Shown here: positions 1-7,477 of the stretch, one piece after another
Layout of the letters: every line of letters starts with the position of its first letter
Numbering within the stretch: the first letter of the stretch is position 1
Assembly: GCA_964451785.1 (NCBI GenBank)
Contig: CAYVJG010000001.1
Coordinates: 62,001 to 126,000 of the forward strand
From: JAJYSO01 sp964451785
GTDB lineage: Bacteria; Bacteroidota; Bacteroidia; Flavobacteriales; Flavobacteriaceae
Length of the DNA: 64,000 nt
Reading direction: 5' to 3'
The notes under the pieces: model-generated
Database searches by the model: none
Told to the model about the DNA's origin: nothing
The model's input: the letters and a program-made list of their open reading frames with translations, nothing else
Made by a program: the position numbers and the translations under genes

Positions 1-558
1 ATCCTGATCACTTAAACAACGCCCGCTGGGATTGTGTGGATTGTTGATGATAATCATGCGCGTTTTAGGGTTTATCGCAGCTTTCACTTCATTCCAATCT
101 ATTTTATACTCAGGGGCGTGTAGAGCAATTTGAATAGATTTACCGCCGTTTAAGGCGATGGCAGGCTCATAGCAATCATAGGCCGGTTTAAAAACAATCA
201 CTTCATCATCAGGACGTACAACTGCTGCAATAGCCGTAAAGATAGCTTGGGTGGCCCCTGCAGTTAGCGTGATTTCTGTTTCTGGATGATAAGTATAGCC
301 GTATTGATCAGCTTGTTTTTGACAAAGGGTTTCGCGTAAGCTGAATATACCCGCCAGAGGCGCATATTGATTTTTGCCGGAATGAAGCGCCTTAGTGACT
401 TCGTTGAGTAGTTTTTTGTCTGGTGAAAATCCAGGAAAGCCTTGTGCTAAATTAACCGGCTGATACTGATGTACAAGCGTGTTTATTGTGGCAAATATAG
501 AAGGTTTTATATCGGGGAGTTTATGCGGTATAGCCATAGGTTTATTTTCTAATTTCAT
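1..558 (-). CDS. Class I/II aminotransferase, methionine aminotransferase-like, 5' part (cut by window edge)
   Basis: I translated the minus strand by hand: 186 codons are open from an ATG at 556-558 to the window edge, so the C-terminal half is missing. Seen: the N-terminal stretch VNLAQGFPGF, the cofactor-region motif TAGATQAIF, and NNPHNPSGR at the edge, the usual substrate/PLP-binding signature of fold-type I class I/II aminotransferases. The N-terminus resembles the methionine aminotransferase (YbdL/MtnE-like) branch, but substrate is inferred. The PLP lysine lies outside the window. A second ATG at 535-537 is an alternative start. The gene is divergent from lspA, with about 150 bases between them. 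Confidence 0.85.
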   Translation of the reverse strand, partial: MKLENKPMAIPHKLPDIKPSIFATINTLVHQYQPVNLAQGFPGFSPDKKLLNEVTKALHSGKNQYAPLAGIFSLRETLCQKQADQYGYTYHPETEITLTAGATQAIFTAIAAVVRPDDEVIVFKPAYDCYEPAIALNGGKSIQIALHAPEYKIDWNEVKAAINPKTRMIIINNPHNPSGRCLSDQD

Positions 559-676
559 AATTACACAATCTTTGTAAGATACCCAAATTATCAGGGATTA
601 ATTCTGAAGAATCGAAATTAGGAGGTTACTTTAATGTAAAAATGTTTTGAAGCGAAAGCAATTCGAATAAAAACTG

Positions 677-684
677 TATTTTTG
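677..684 (+). promoter_or_regulatory. -7 box (TAnnTTTG) of the lspA promoter
   Basis: TATTTTTG matches the Bacteroidota sigma-ABfr -7 consensus and lies 22 bases before the lspA ATG. No TTG sits at the usual 17-23 base spacing upstream, so only the -7 element is supported. An in-frame TTG at 682 lies inside this box, so it is not a plausible translation start. Confidence 0.5.
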
Positions 685-705
685 GGCTTTAAAAACTGCC
701 AACTA

Positions 706-1329
706 ATGTCCTTAAAGAAAGCCGGACTCCTCATAGCTCTTATCTTGGTTGTGGACCAAGTTTCAAAATTTTACATTAAAACTCATTTTATGCTTGGCGA
801 TCAAGTGCAGGTATTTGAGTGGTTTCGTATTTTGTTTGTAGAAAATGAAGGTATGGCCTGGGGCGCTCAGATTCCGGGTGAATACGGTAAACTCATTTTA
901 ACTCTATTCCGCTTGGTAGCGATTGTAGGAATCGGTTATTGGTTGTGGGATACCATCAAAAAGAAAGAGAGCAAGATGATGATTTTGAGTATAGCTCTTA
1001 TTTTTGCAGGGGCTTTTGGCAATATTATCGACTCTGTCTTTTACGGTGTTATTTTTAATGACAGTCACGGGCAAATCGCCTCCTTGTTTCCGGCAGCTGG
1101 TGGTTACGGCTCCTTGTTACACGGCAAGGTAGTCGATATGTTTTATTTTCCGTTGTGGCAGGGTTATTTGCCTAGCTGGATTCCTGGCGTAGGGGGGGAG
1201 TATTTTACCTTTTTTGAACCTGTGTTTAATGTGGCTGATTCTTCGATTACCATAGGATTTATCTTGATGATTTTCTTCAACAAATCAATGTTTAAGAAAG
1301 ACAGAAAAAAAGAAGAATTAGCTGAATAG
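706..1329 (+). CDS. lspA: Lipoprotein signal peptidase II (LspA)
   Basis: Cleaves the signal peptide of prolipoproteins below the lipidated cysteine, in the inner membrane. The 207-residue protein has four hydrophobic segments and the two aspartate motifs of aspartic peptidase family A8: FGNIIDS and FNVADSSI. It is longer than the roughly 165 residues of E. coli LspA because of an insert between the motifs (roughly residues 110-155), as is common in Bacteroidota. The start is the ATG at 706 (MSLKKAGLL); an in-frame TTG at 682 falls inside the -7 promoter box. Several lipoproteins in this window (6340, 16421, 35538, 39370, 58562) are likely substrates. It is convergent with the folate gene at 1337. 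Confidence 0.95.
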   Translation: MSLKKAGLLIALILVVDQVSKFYIKTHFMLGDQVQVFEWFRILFVENEGMAWGAQIPGEYGKLILTLFRLVAIVGIGYWLWDTIKKKESKMMILSIALIFAGAFGNIIDSVFYGVIFNDSHGQIASLFPAAGGYGSLLHGKVVDMFYFPLWQGYLPSWIPGVGGEYFTFFEPVFNVADSSITIGFILMIFFNKSMFKKDRKKEELAE

Positions 1330-1336
1330 ATTTAAA

Positions 1337-1900
1337 TTAAAATTGATAAATACGCTTCGGCGTCACGCAGTAATCTAACGGGATGTCGTCATGACTGGCT
1401 TTAATAGCGTCTTTTTCGGGTGGAAAAAACGATAAGCCAATTTTGATAACGTTGGGCTTACAGGCTTCTAAAAAGCGATCGTAAAAACCTTTGCCATAAC
1501 CGACACGATTTCCATTTTCATCATAAGCTAATAGCGGAACGAAAACCACATCAATGACTTCCGGTTGAATTTTAATCCCTGAAATAGGCTCAGGAATTCC
1601 CCAGCGATTAACTTCAATACGCGTGTTGTCAGTGAGTAAGAAATGCTCCATGTCAACATGCGTAAAATCACTTTTTGACAAGCAAACATCTTTGTCTTTG
1701 CCTTGCAAAATAGTTAAGAGGTAATCGGTATCTACTTCCTTTTGCGACCGTATACTGAGGTATAATGAATATAAAGAGCGCTTCCAAATCGGAAGTTCTA
1801 AGCAATGATTAGCGATAGCCAAACTCTTGTCTTCAATTTCCTTTAGTGACAATTCTTGACGTTTAGCTTTATAGTGTTTGCGCAGTTCTGATTTTGTCAT
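1337..1900 (-). CDS. 5-formyltetrahydrofolate cyclo-ligase
   Basis: Converts 5-formyl-THF to 5,10-methenyl-THF using ATP, salvaging folate. The 187-residue protein has the family signature GYGKGFYDRFL at residues 134-144 and the basic N-terminus (SELRKHYKAKRQEL) that contributes to nucleotide binding. Length is normal for the MTHFS/YgfA family. Its ATG overlaps the end of the upstream aspartoacylase-like gene by 4 bases (1897-1900), which suggests translational coupling as the last gene of a leftward four-gene operon. The functional link to the rim genes is not obvious. Confidence 0.93.
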   Translation of the reverse strand: MTKSELRKHYKAKRQELSLKEIEDKSLAIANHCLELPIWKRSLYSLYLSIRSQKEVDTDYLLTILQGKDKDVCLSKSDFTHVDMEHFLLTDNTRIEVNRWGIPEPISGIKIQPEVIDVVFVPLLAYDENGNRVGYGKGFYDRFLEACKPNVIKIGLSFFPPEKDAIKASHDDIPLDYCVTPKRIYQF

Positions 1901-2874
1901 TTTCCGAGTTCTTGTGAAATATGATATATGGCATCTCCTTTGTAAACAATAGGCGATTGATTGACGTTGATGATATAGCCGTCATTACCCGCTTTTATCT
2001 TGCGTCTAAAACTGCCATAAGGATCTGTTATAGAAGCGATGTGCTGGCCTTTAGTAACATAGTCGCCTACCGCAATTTTGTTGTGAAACAAACCGCTGTA
2101 TCCCGCGCGAAGCCATCGACTTTTACGAATAAAAATCGTTTCTTTTTCGGCTGTTGGTACGCTAAATTCACGCCTGAGCATGTTGAGGTGATTTAAAACA
2201 CGCATGGCGCCTTGGACTCCAAATTTAGCAATATCTTTATTGTTATCTTCAGACTTTCCGCCTTCAAAAAGTAATATAGGAATCCCTTTTTTAACGCAAG
2301 CCGAGCGATAAGATTTAGAAATCAATTTGGAATACACTGTAAAAGGCGCATTAAAAATTTCAGCGAGCTCTAAACATTGTGAATTTCCTTCATTTAAGCG
2401 AATTTGAGCAGCATTAAAGCGTTTGGCACCACCAGTGTGAAAATCGAGACAAACATCGACAATGGGTAAAATTTCCTGTACAAATTGATGAGCAAATCTG
2501 CTGGGAAGCGAGCCTTTTGTGGATCCCGGAAATACGCGGTTTAAATCGCGACCATCAGGAAAATTGCGCTGCATATTTAAAAAACCAAAAATGTTGACAA
2601 TGGGAATGCAAATAATAGACCCACATTTTGGTTTGTTGATTTTGCGCGCAATGATTTGACGTACAATTTCTACGCCGTTGAGTTCATCGCCGTGAATGCC
2701 GGCGGTGATGAGTACAGTAGGCCCCGGCTTTTTAGCGCGCTCAATAATAACGGGTACTTTAACTGCCGTATTGGTATAAAACTTTGTGGTTGTAAAATTG
2801 ACAATAGTTTTATGGCCAAGGGCAATTTCCTCACCGAGAATATGCATGATATTTTGATCGTCAAAATGGGGCAC
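1897..2874 (-). CDS. Succinylglutamate desuccinylase/aspartoacylase-family zinc hydrolase
   Basis: M14-like zinc carboxypeptidase fold. Seen: zinc ligands HGDE (H61, E64) and DFHTG (H146), the substrate-binding stretch NFPDGRDLNRVFPG (104-117), and a C-terminal beta-rich domain (about 250-325) with a lipoyl-like AGYSGLFHNKIAVGDYV hairpin, typical of the AstE/AspA-like proteins of this length (325 aa). Family members hydrolyse N-acyl-aspartate or N-succinyl-glutamate; the substrate here is unknown. It starts 2 bases after the stop of rimK and overlaps the next gene by 4 bases, so it is firmly in the rim operon. It may trim glutamate or acyl groups related to RimK products (inference). Confidence 0.88.
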   Translation of the reverse strand: MPHFDDQNIMHILGEEIALGHKTIVNFTTTKFYTNTAVKVPVIIERAKKPGPTVLITAGIHGDELNGVEIVRQIIARKINKPKCGSIICIPIVNIFGFLNMQRNFPDGRDLNRVFPGSTKGSLPSRFAHQFVQEILPIVDVCLDFHTGGAKRFNAAQIRLNEGNSQCLELAEIFNAPFTVYSKLISKSYRSACVKKGIPILLFEGGKSEDNNKDIAKFGVQGAMRVLNHLNMLRREFSVPTAEKETIFIRKSRWLRAGYSGLFHNKIAVGDYVTKGQHIASITDPYGSFRRKIKAGNDGYIINVNQSPIVYKGDAIYHISQELGK

Positions 2875-2876
2875 GC

Positions 2877-3749
2877 TTAAATGTTTTTTTCAATATAACG
2901 GATGATACTACGGGCAATATTTTTTCCGGTAGCTTTTTCAATTCCTTCTAATCCTGGAGATGAATTGACCTCAAGAATAAGCGGACCGCGGCTACTTTGT
3001 AGCATGTCAACACCGGCTACACCTAAGCCCATAGCTTTAGCCGCTTTGACAGCAGCAACTTCTTCCTCATCGGTTAATTCAACCACTTCAGCCGTTCCTC
3101 CGCGGTGTAAATTAGATCTAAATTCGCCTTCTTTGCCTTTGCGTTTCATGGCGCCTACAACATGCCCATCAACTACAAAAGCACGGATGTCAACGCCTTT
3201 AGCTTCCTTGATAAATTCTTGAACAATGACACGGGCGTGTAAGCCGTTAAAGGCTTCGATAACCGATTTAGCTGCATTTTTAGTCTCGGCTAAAACCACG
3301 CCTAAGCCTTGTGTGCCTTCTAGTAATTTAATCACTAATGGCGTGCCGCCCACTTGTTTGATAATGCCTTCAACCTCATTTGAATAATTGGTAAAAACAG
3401 TTTTGGGAAGACCAAGTCTTGATCGCGATAATTTTTGTAAGCTTCTCAACTTGTCACGGCTGCGTACCAAAGCCTCAGAGTCAGTGGTTGTAAAGGTACC
3501 CATCATTTCAAATTGGCGTACTACAGCGGTGCCGTAAAAGGTTACAGAGGCGCCAATGCGCGGTATAATGGCGTCTACATCAGTGAGATAATCGCCTTGG
3601 TAATAAATTTGTGGGCGACGTTTTTCAATGATAATATCGCATTTAAGATGGTCGATGACTTCCATGCTGTGTCCGCGTTTTTGACCGGCTTCAACAAGAC
3701 GTCGTGTGGAGTATAAGTTTGGGTTTCGCGATAATACTTTAATGTTCAT
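2877..3749 (-). CDS. rimK: RimK-type ATP-grasp glutamate ligase
   Basis: RimK adds glutamates to the C-terminus of ribosomal protein S6 and can make poly-glutamate. The 290 residues are close to the usual length. Seen: the ATP-grasp glycine-rich loop GTQGLGVVLAE, and the metal/ATP motif LEVNSSPGLEGIE near the C-terminus. It lies 5 bases after the zinc-protease-like gene and 2 bases before the aspartoacylase-like gene. Members of this family can also ligate glutamate to small acids such as N-acetylaspartate, so the ribosomal role is likely but not proven by sequence. Confidence 0.93.
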   Translation of the reverse strand: MNIKVLSRNPNLYSTRRLVEAGQKRGHSMEVIDHLKCDIIIEKRRPQIYYQGDYLTDVDAIIPRIGASVTFYGTAVVRQFEMMGTFTTTDSEALVRSRDKLRSLQKLSRSRLGLPKTVFTNYSNEVEGIIKQVGGTPLVIKLLEGTQGLGVVLAETKNAAKSVIEAFNGLHARVIVQEFIKEAKGVDIRAFVVDGHVVGAMKRKGKEGEFRSNLHRGGTAEVVELTDEEEVAAVKAAKAMGLGVAGVDMLQSSRGPLILEVNSSPGLEGIEKATGKNIARSIIRYIEKNI

Positions 3750-3754
3750 AAGAA

Positions 3755-4177
3755 TTATTCTTCTGCCTTAAATGATAAATTTTCGAGTTCAGGATCGACT
3801 ATGAATTTTCCATGAAGGAACTTTCGGCCAATTAAAATAGGATATTTCATATCACTACGATCACTTAAAGATAAGTCAATTTGATGTGTTTTTCCAAATA
3901 TTTTTACTGTTGTGGTGATGGCATAACGTTTTTGTAACATCCCATTGCTACTACGCACGTTGAGTTGTGTGTAATTGTTAAAAATCATGGCTTTGTGATT
4001 GTAAGTCGGGTGCTCAGGATCCAAAAAATTACAGTGTAGCTGTCCGTCTTCTTCTTCAATGTGTGAACAATGAACAGAAGAAGTGTAAGCTCCTGTATCA
4101 ATTTTTATAGCAATAGCACTCAAGTTGAGGTCAGGAAAATCTGCTTTATCAATTCTGCCGATGAGTTCTTTTTTCAT
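3755..4177 (-). CDS. RimK-associated retropepsin-like protein (annotated 'ATP-dependent zinc protease', RimB-like)
   Basis: 140 residues of the PF05618-type family. Seen: KIDTGAYTSSVHC with the aspartic-protease-like DTGA motif at 27-30, and a C-terminal YPILIGRKFLHGKFIVD. It is the first gene of the leftward operon with rimK 5 bases downstream; this pairing is well known, and in Pseudomonas the RimB member modulates RimK. 'Zinc protease' is a historical database name; the visible motif is that of a retropepsin-like fold. The intergenic region to xth (4178-4287) would carry the operon promoter; I saw no clear TAnnTTTG box on the minus strand. Confidence 0.88.
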   Translation of the reverse strand: MKKELIGRIDKADFPDLNLSAIAIKIDTGAYTSSVHCSHIEEEDGQLHCNFLDPEHPTYNHKAMIFNNYTQLNVRSSNGMLQKRYAITTTVKIFGKTHQIDLSLSDRSDMKYPILIGRKFLHGKFIVDPELENLSFKAEE

Positions 4178-4287
4178 AGGGGCAAGTTATAAAGAACTTC
4201 TTAACGATTGCAAACTTATTTTGAAATATAATTGAGAAAATTAGATTTTCAGAATCGTTAGGAACTTGTATTTTTACAAAAAATAAT

Positions 4288-5052
4288 ATGATGACAATAG
4301 TTTCTTATAATGTGAATGGGATTCGGGCGGCCCTGAGAAAAGACCTGATTGCTTGGCTTGAGCAAACCAATCCTGATGTGGTGTGCTTACAAGAAATCAA
4401 GGCTAATCCGAAGCAATTTAAAGTGGAAGATTTTGAAGCTATAGGGTATAAGTACTGTTATTGGTATCCGGCAGAAAAAAAAGGCTATAGCGGTGTTGCT
4501 GTATTGAGTAAAGTAGAACCCAAGCAGGTGGTTTACGGCACGGGTATAGATTATATGGACAAAGAAGGACGCAATTTGCGGGTTGATTTTGATGATTTTT
4601 CTGTAATGAGTATGTATTTACCTTCGGGAACCAATGACGATCGCCTAGAATTTAAGTTGACCTATATGGCCGATTTGCAAACCTATATCAATGAACTGAC
4701 TAAAACAGTGCCTAACTTGGTGATTTGTGGCGATTATAACATTTGTCATGAGGCTATTGATATTCACGATCCTGTACGTTTAAAAAACACTTCTGGATTC
4801 TTGCCGGTAGAGCGCGAGTGGTTGTCAAAGTTTTTAGCGAGTGGGTTTATTGATTCCTTTCGCTATTTACACCCAGAGGAAGTGCACTATTCATGGTGGA
4901 GTTATCGCGGGCGCGCTCGCGAGCGCAATAAGGGCTGGCGTTTAGATTATCATTTAGTGTCTGAACCCTTGATCGGTAAAATTAAACGCGCCGAAATTTT
5001 ATCAAACGCTGTGCACAGTGATCACTGTCCGGTGTTGTTAGAGTTAGCTTAG
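4288..5052 (+). CDS. xth: Exodeoxyribonuclease III (AP endonuclease)
   Basis: Base-excision repair enzyme that nicks abasic sites and removes 3' blocks. The 254 residues show the exonuclease-endonuclease-phosphatase fold motifs in order: SYNVNGIRAA at the N-terminus, LQEIKA (metal-binding Glu), GDYNICHEAIDIHDP (catalytic region), RLDYHLVS and SDHCPV (catalytic Asp-His) near the C-terminus. The start has two adjacent ATGs (4288, 4291). The gene stands alone, divergent from the rim operon; a TATTTTTA box at 4269-4276 may be its -7 element with one mismatch. Confidence 0.95.
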   Translation: MMTIVSYNVNGIRAALRKDLIAWLEQTNPDVVCLQEIKANPKQFKVEDFEAIGYKYCYWYPAEKKGYSGVAVLSKVEPKQVVYGTGIDYMDKEGRNLRVDFDDFSVMSMYLPSGTNDDRLEFKLTYMADLQTYINELTKTVPNLVICGDYNICHEAIDIHDPVRLKNTSGFLPVEREWLSKFLASGFIDSFRYLHPEEVHYSWWSYRGRARERNKGWRLDYHLVSEPLIGKIKRAEILSNAVHSDHCPVLLELA

Positions 5053-5067
5053 AGGGGCTTTGTGTTA

Positions 5068-5087
5068 CATTTACTACTTGATCTAAG
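5068..5087. repeat. Direct repeat, left copy, flanking the small-peptide cassette
   Basis: This 20-base copy (CATTTACTACTTGATCTAAG) matches 5859-5879 except for one missing A. Read on the minus strand, the unit is the leader plus start codon of the pseudogene at 5444-5861, so the left copy looks like the 5' end of a lost paralogue, or one end of a cassette of about 790 bases. Confidence 0.75.
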
Positions 5088-5276
5088 GTTGTAAATATTT
5101 GTGCTGAATGGGATGGGAATTGGCGAGGGGGCATTTTTATTCTAAGCACTAGACAAAGCAATAACTTTGATTTTTCCTAAATGTTTAATTAAGGAAGTTT
5201 CTGACACTATTGCCAATTTTTTGTTGTGCGACGTTAATCTAGGTGCTAGAAACTTTTTTATTTTTTCAAAATTACA
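5088..5276. other. Intergenic stretch inside the cassette
   Basis: I see no convincing gene, terminator or promoter here. An open frame on the plus strand (5167-5406) runs antisense to the small membrane-protein gene and has no recognisable protein features. Confidence 0.5.
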
Positions 5277-5450
5277 TTATGGTTTGTTTTCGTTTTTATT
5301 TTGGTTTAAGTATAGTAACCAAACTAGAATTGAAGAAACAACCATAGGAAGAAAAAGTTCTGAACTAAAATCAAAAAGAAACCAAAAAATTAATGCAACT
5401 AATTGACCAATAGCGATGAGTAATAATAAAATTAATATTTTTCTTACCAT
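5277..5450 (-). CDS. Small two-helix membrane protein, immunity-like
   Basis: A 57-residue protein found by hand translation. It begins MVRKILILLLLIAIGQLVAL and has two hydrophobic segments (about 4-26 and 32-48) with a charged, Asn/Lys-rich tail (NQNKNENKP). Its ATG (5448-5450) overlaps the reconstructed end of the upstream glycine-zipper gene: the ancestral TAA at 5444-5446 lies just inside it, so the pair was translationally coupled. Small two-helix proteins coupled to a glycine-zipper peptide gene are typical of bacteriocin immunity pairs, but that role is inference. The frame is intact although its partner is broken. Confidence 0.55.
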   Translation of the reverse strand: MVRKILILLLLIAIGQLVALIFWFLFDFSSELFLPMVVSSILVWLLYLNQNKNENKP

Positions 5451-5861
5451 ATCCAATCTAAAAGTTTACTGACTCCAGTGGCAACAGACAGAGCACTCCA
5501 CCACTAATAATAGCGGTTCCATAGGTAAGCTGACCAGCACCTGGTATGACATTGACAGCCCAAGCACCAGCTGCTCCTCCAATTGCACCAGCTACATCTG
5601 CTTTTGCAATATCTCCACCAGTTGACATTGTAGTAGGTTTAGCACTAAGCTCAGACCATTTCTTACTGTTTTCTGCCCAATATTTAAAAGAATACCTAGC
5701 CATATTGGTTGCTGAATATAGAGTGACTAGTTGTTTCTCATCGAAACCACTTTCACTTATTTTATTTTCGAGTTCAATAGTTCTGTCGTTTATTTCTCTT
5801 TGAGAATTAAGATCGAGAATTTTGTCTAATTCATCTAGAATCGATTTTTCTTTTGTTGCAT
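5444..5861 (-). pseudogene. Glycine-zipper, bacteriocin-precursor-like peptide gene with two frameshifts
   Basis: On the minus strand a long open frame lacks an in-frame start. The ATG at 5859-5861 reads MQQKKNRF then stops, but adding one A to the A-run at about 5843-5847 joins it to the long frame (KSILDELDKILDLNSQ...). Near the end, the frame in use ends at a TAG at 5458; restoring one base near 5499-5503 gives SALSVATGVSKLLDWIW and a TAA at 5444-5446 overlapping the next ATG. The restored product is about 147 aa: a charged 90-residue leader, a GG after TMST, then a glycine-zipper stretch DIAKADVAGAIGGAAGAW. Only the central 81 codons (5458-5703) have an in-frame ATG. Confidence 0.55.
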
Positions 5862-5879
5862 TTACTACTTGAATCTAAG
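5859..5879. repeat. Direct repeat, right copy, flanking the small-peptide cassette
   Basis: The 21-base copy overlaps the start codon and leader of the glycine-zipper pseudogene and matches 5068-5087 with a single-base indel. Same orientation as the left copy. Confidence 0.75.
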
Positions 5880-5956
5880 TGAGGTTTTAATTAAGTAATA
5901 TCGTAAAGTTAAGTGTTATTTTTTTATAAATCGAAATAAGGTTGGTTTAATTTTAA

Positions 5957-6040
5957 GCTACTTTTGTAAATGATTGTGCGGACCAAATAGATTTGCGCAA
6001 AGGATTGAACGGTCTGTTTGAGCTCTTTTGCGGCTTTTAA
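5957..6040 (+). pseudogene. Possible IS66-type TnpB (Orf2) relic
   Basis: A short frame reads VNDCADQIDLRKGLNGLF and stops where repeat copy A begins. The D-x-RKG-x-NGL pattern resembles the conserved N-terminal DMRKSFDGL motif of IS66 accessory protein TnpB. Only about 28 codons remain and there is no neighbouring TnpC, so this is a weak call. A TACTTTTG box (5959-5966) overlaps the relic by chance or as an old promoter. Confidence 0.3.
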
Positions 6041-6148
6041 TACCGTATGGATAAATTAACTAGTCCTATTTCGACTTTGTCTCATTGTACTAGTAATTTA
6101 TGGCCACGGTATTATCCCTACAAAAGATATTATAAATCGGACTAAAAA
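6038..6148. repeat. Dispersed hairpin repeat, copy A
   Basis: About 111 bases matching 36828-36940 at most positions. Seen: outer arms TAATACCGT (6038-6046) and ACGGTATTA (6106-6114), middle arms ATAAATT (6051-6057) and AATTTAT (6095-6101), inner ACTAGT (6059-6064 and 6089-6094), giving one long hairpin. In addition TAGTCCTATTT (6061-6071) is complementary, bar one base, to AAATCGGACTA (6134-6144), so an alternative or pseudoknot pairing is possible. It may be a miniature mobile element or a structured RNA. Confidence 0.75.
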
Positions 6149-6339
6149 TAGTGTGCTAGTTTAAAAAAACAGCCGCAAAAAGCGAGTAGTGAAAGCCTGA
6201 CCCCGGTGTTAATGAGAGCGATGACTGTAAAAGAGTTATGTTGGGTTTTAAAAGTTAACTGTTTTATAAAGTAAGACGGAAGGGGTGGCGCCCAAAAAAT
6301 AAAATGAAGGATAGAGAGTTATAAGTATATCTGCTTAAA
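6149..6339. other. Intergenic region upstream of the OmpA-like gene
   Basis: Nothing recognisable apart from a small GC-rich inverted repeat (GGG-TGGCG-CCC type, about 6281-6294) shortly before the gene. No TAnnTTTG box was found close to the ATG. Confidence 0.4.
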
Positions 6340-7311
6340 ATGATGAAAAAAATGAAGGTTCAAAAATTATGGATTGCTGCTTTAGGACTGGCTTGTGTTG
6401 TGGCTTGTGTGCCGGCTAAGCAGTTTAAAGATTTACAAGATAAATTTACAGGTTTGCAACAGGAAAATATGAACTTGCGCGATTCGTTGTCGGGTCAGGA
6501 GGCTAAGACGCTAGAAAAAGCGGAGTTGTTAGAAAAATTGCAAGCTGAGAAATCAAGTTTAGCAGCTGATTACGCTGATTTAGAGCGTCAAAAACAAAGT
6601 TTGCAGGAGCAATACAATCAGTTAAAATCGTCTTACGATGCTTTAGAGGATCACAGTTCATCAGCCTTAAAGGCCAATGCTGAGCGGAATAGAGAATTGT
6701 TGGCTGAAATTGAAGCTAAACAAGAAAAATTGGATGCTGAGCAAGCGCGCTTAGAAAAATTGCAAGCTGATTTGACACAGCGCGGTAAGCGTATAGCGCA
6801 ACTGGAAGAAGCGATTTCGGCTAAAGAAAATCAAATGTCGGCTTTAAAAGATAAAATTTCTACAGCCTTGACGGATTTTGAAGGCAAAGGCTTGCACGTA
6901 CACCGCAAAAATGGAAAGGTATATGTGTCAATGGACAACAAGTTGTTGTTTAAAACGGCGAGTTGGACGGTGAATCCGAAAGGGCAAGAAGCCTTGCGCG
7001 AGCTGGCAAAAGTATTGGCACAAAATCCGGATATCAACGTGTTGATTGAGGGGCATACCGATAATGTACCTTATAACGGACATAGCTTGCTGAAAGACAA
7101 CTGGGATTTATCCATGAAGCGCGCTACATCTGTGGTACGTATTTTAGTGCAAAATAAAGGCGTAGATCCGGCTAATTTAACTGCGGCTGGACGAAGTGAA
7201 TATGTGCCGGTGGCGAGCAATAGCACAGCTGATGGGCGTGCTAAAAATAGACGTATCGAAGTAATTTTAACTCCGGAGTGGAATAAGATTGCCGATTTGT
7301 TGAAATCTTAA
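6340..7311 (+). CDS. OmpA-family peptidoglycan-binding lipoprotein with coiled coil
   Basis: Probable outer-membrane lipoprotein that ties the envelope to peptidoglycan. Seen in 323 aa: a lipoprotein signal peptide with Cys at about 23 (LACVVAC-VPAKQ), a long coiled coil rich in Leu/Glu/Lys/Gln at about 30-170, then an OmpA C-terminal domain (about 190-315) with the signature IEGHTDNVPY...NWDLSMKRATSVVRIL...GRSEYVPVASN...NRRIEVIL, holding the Asp and Arg that bind diaminopimelate. The start is one of two adjacent ATGs (6340 or 6343). It is monocistronic, followed by a strong bidirectional terminator. Confidence 0.9.
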   Translation: MMKKMKVQKLWIAALGLACVVACVPAKQFKDLQDKFTGLQQENMNLRDSLSGQEAKTLEKAELLEKLQAEKSSLAADYADLERQKQSLQEQYNQLKSSYDALEDHSSSALKANAERNRELLAEIEAKQEKLDAEQARLEKLQADLTQRGKRIAQLEEAISAKENQMSALKDKISTALTDFEGKGLHVHRKNGKVYVSMDNKLLFKTASWTVNPKGQEALRELAKVLAQNPDINVLIEGHTDNVPYNGHSLLKDNWDLSMKRATSVVRILVQNKGVDPANLTAAGRSEYVPVASNSTADGRAKNRRIEVILTPEWNKIADLLKS

Positions 7312-7346
7312 AGTGTAGTTTATACTACGGCATAATTTATATCAAA

Positions 7347-7383
7347 AATAGCCCGATAGTTACAGTAAAACTATCGGGCTATT
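7347..7383. terminator. Bidirectional intrinsic terminator
   Basis: A perfect 15-bp stem, AATAGCCCGATAGTT (7347-7361) with its complement at 7369-7383 and a 7-base loop. It follows the OmpA-like gene; the A-rich left flank would also serve transcripts from the dfr gene side. Confidence 0.85.
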
Positions 7384-7477
7384 AGCTTGTTTGAAACTAA
7401 CCAAAGGGTGATTTTGTCTTGCATTTTCACTTTTTAGCACTACTGCATAGCAGTGATATGAAAAAAGCAGTTTTTAG

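Noticed and set aside
5167..5406. 79-codon plus-strand frame in the relic zone
   Set aside because: Antisense to the better-supported 57-aa membrane protein and without recognisable features.
5959..5966. TACTTTTG as an active promoter
   Set aside because: It overlaps a relic frame and no gene follows at a sensible distance.
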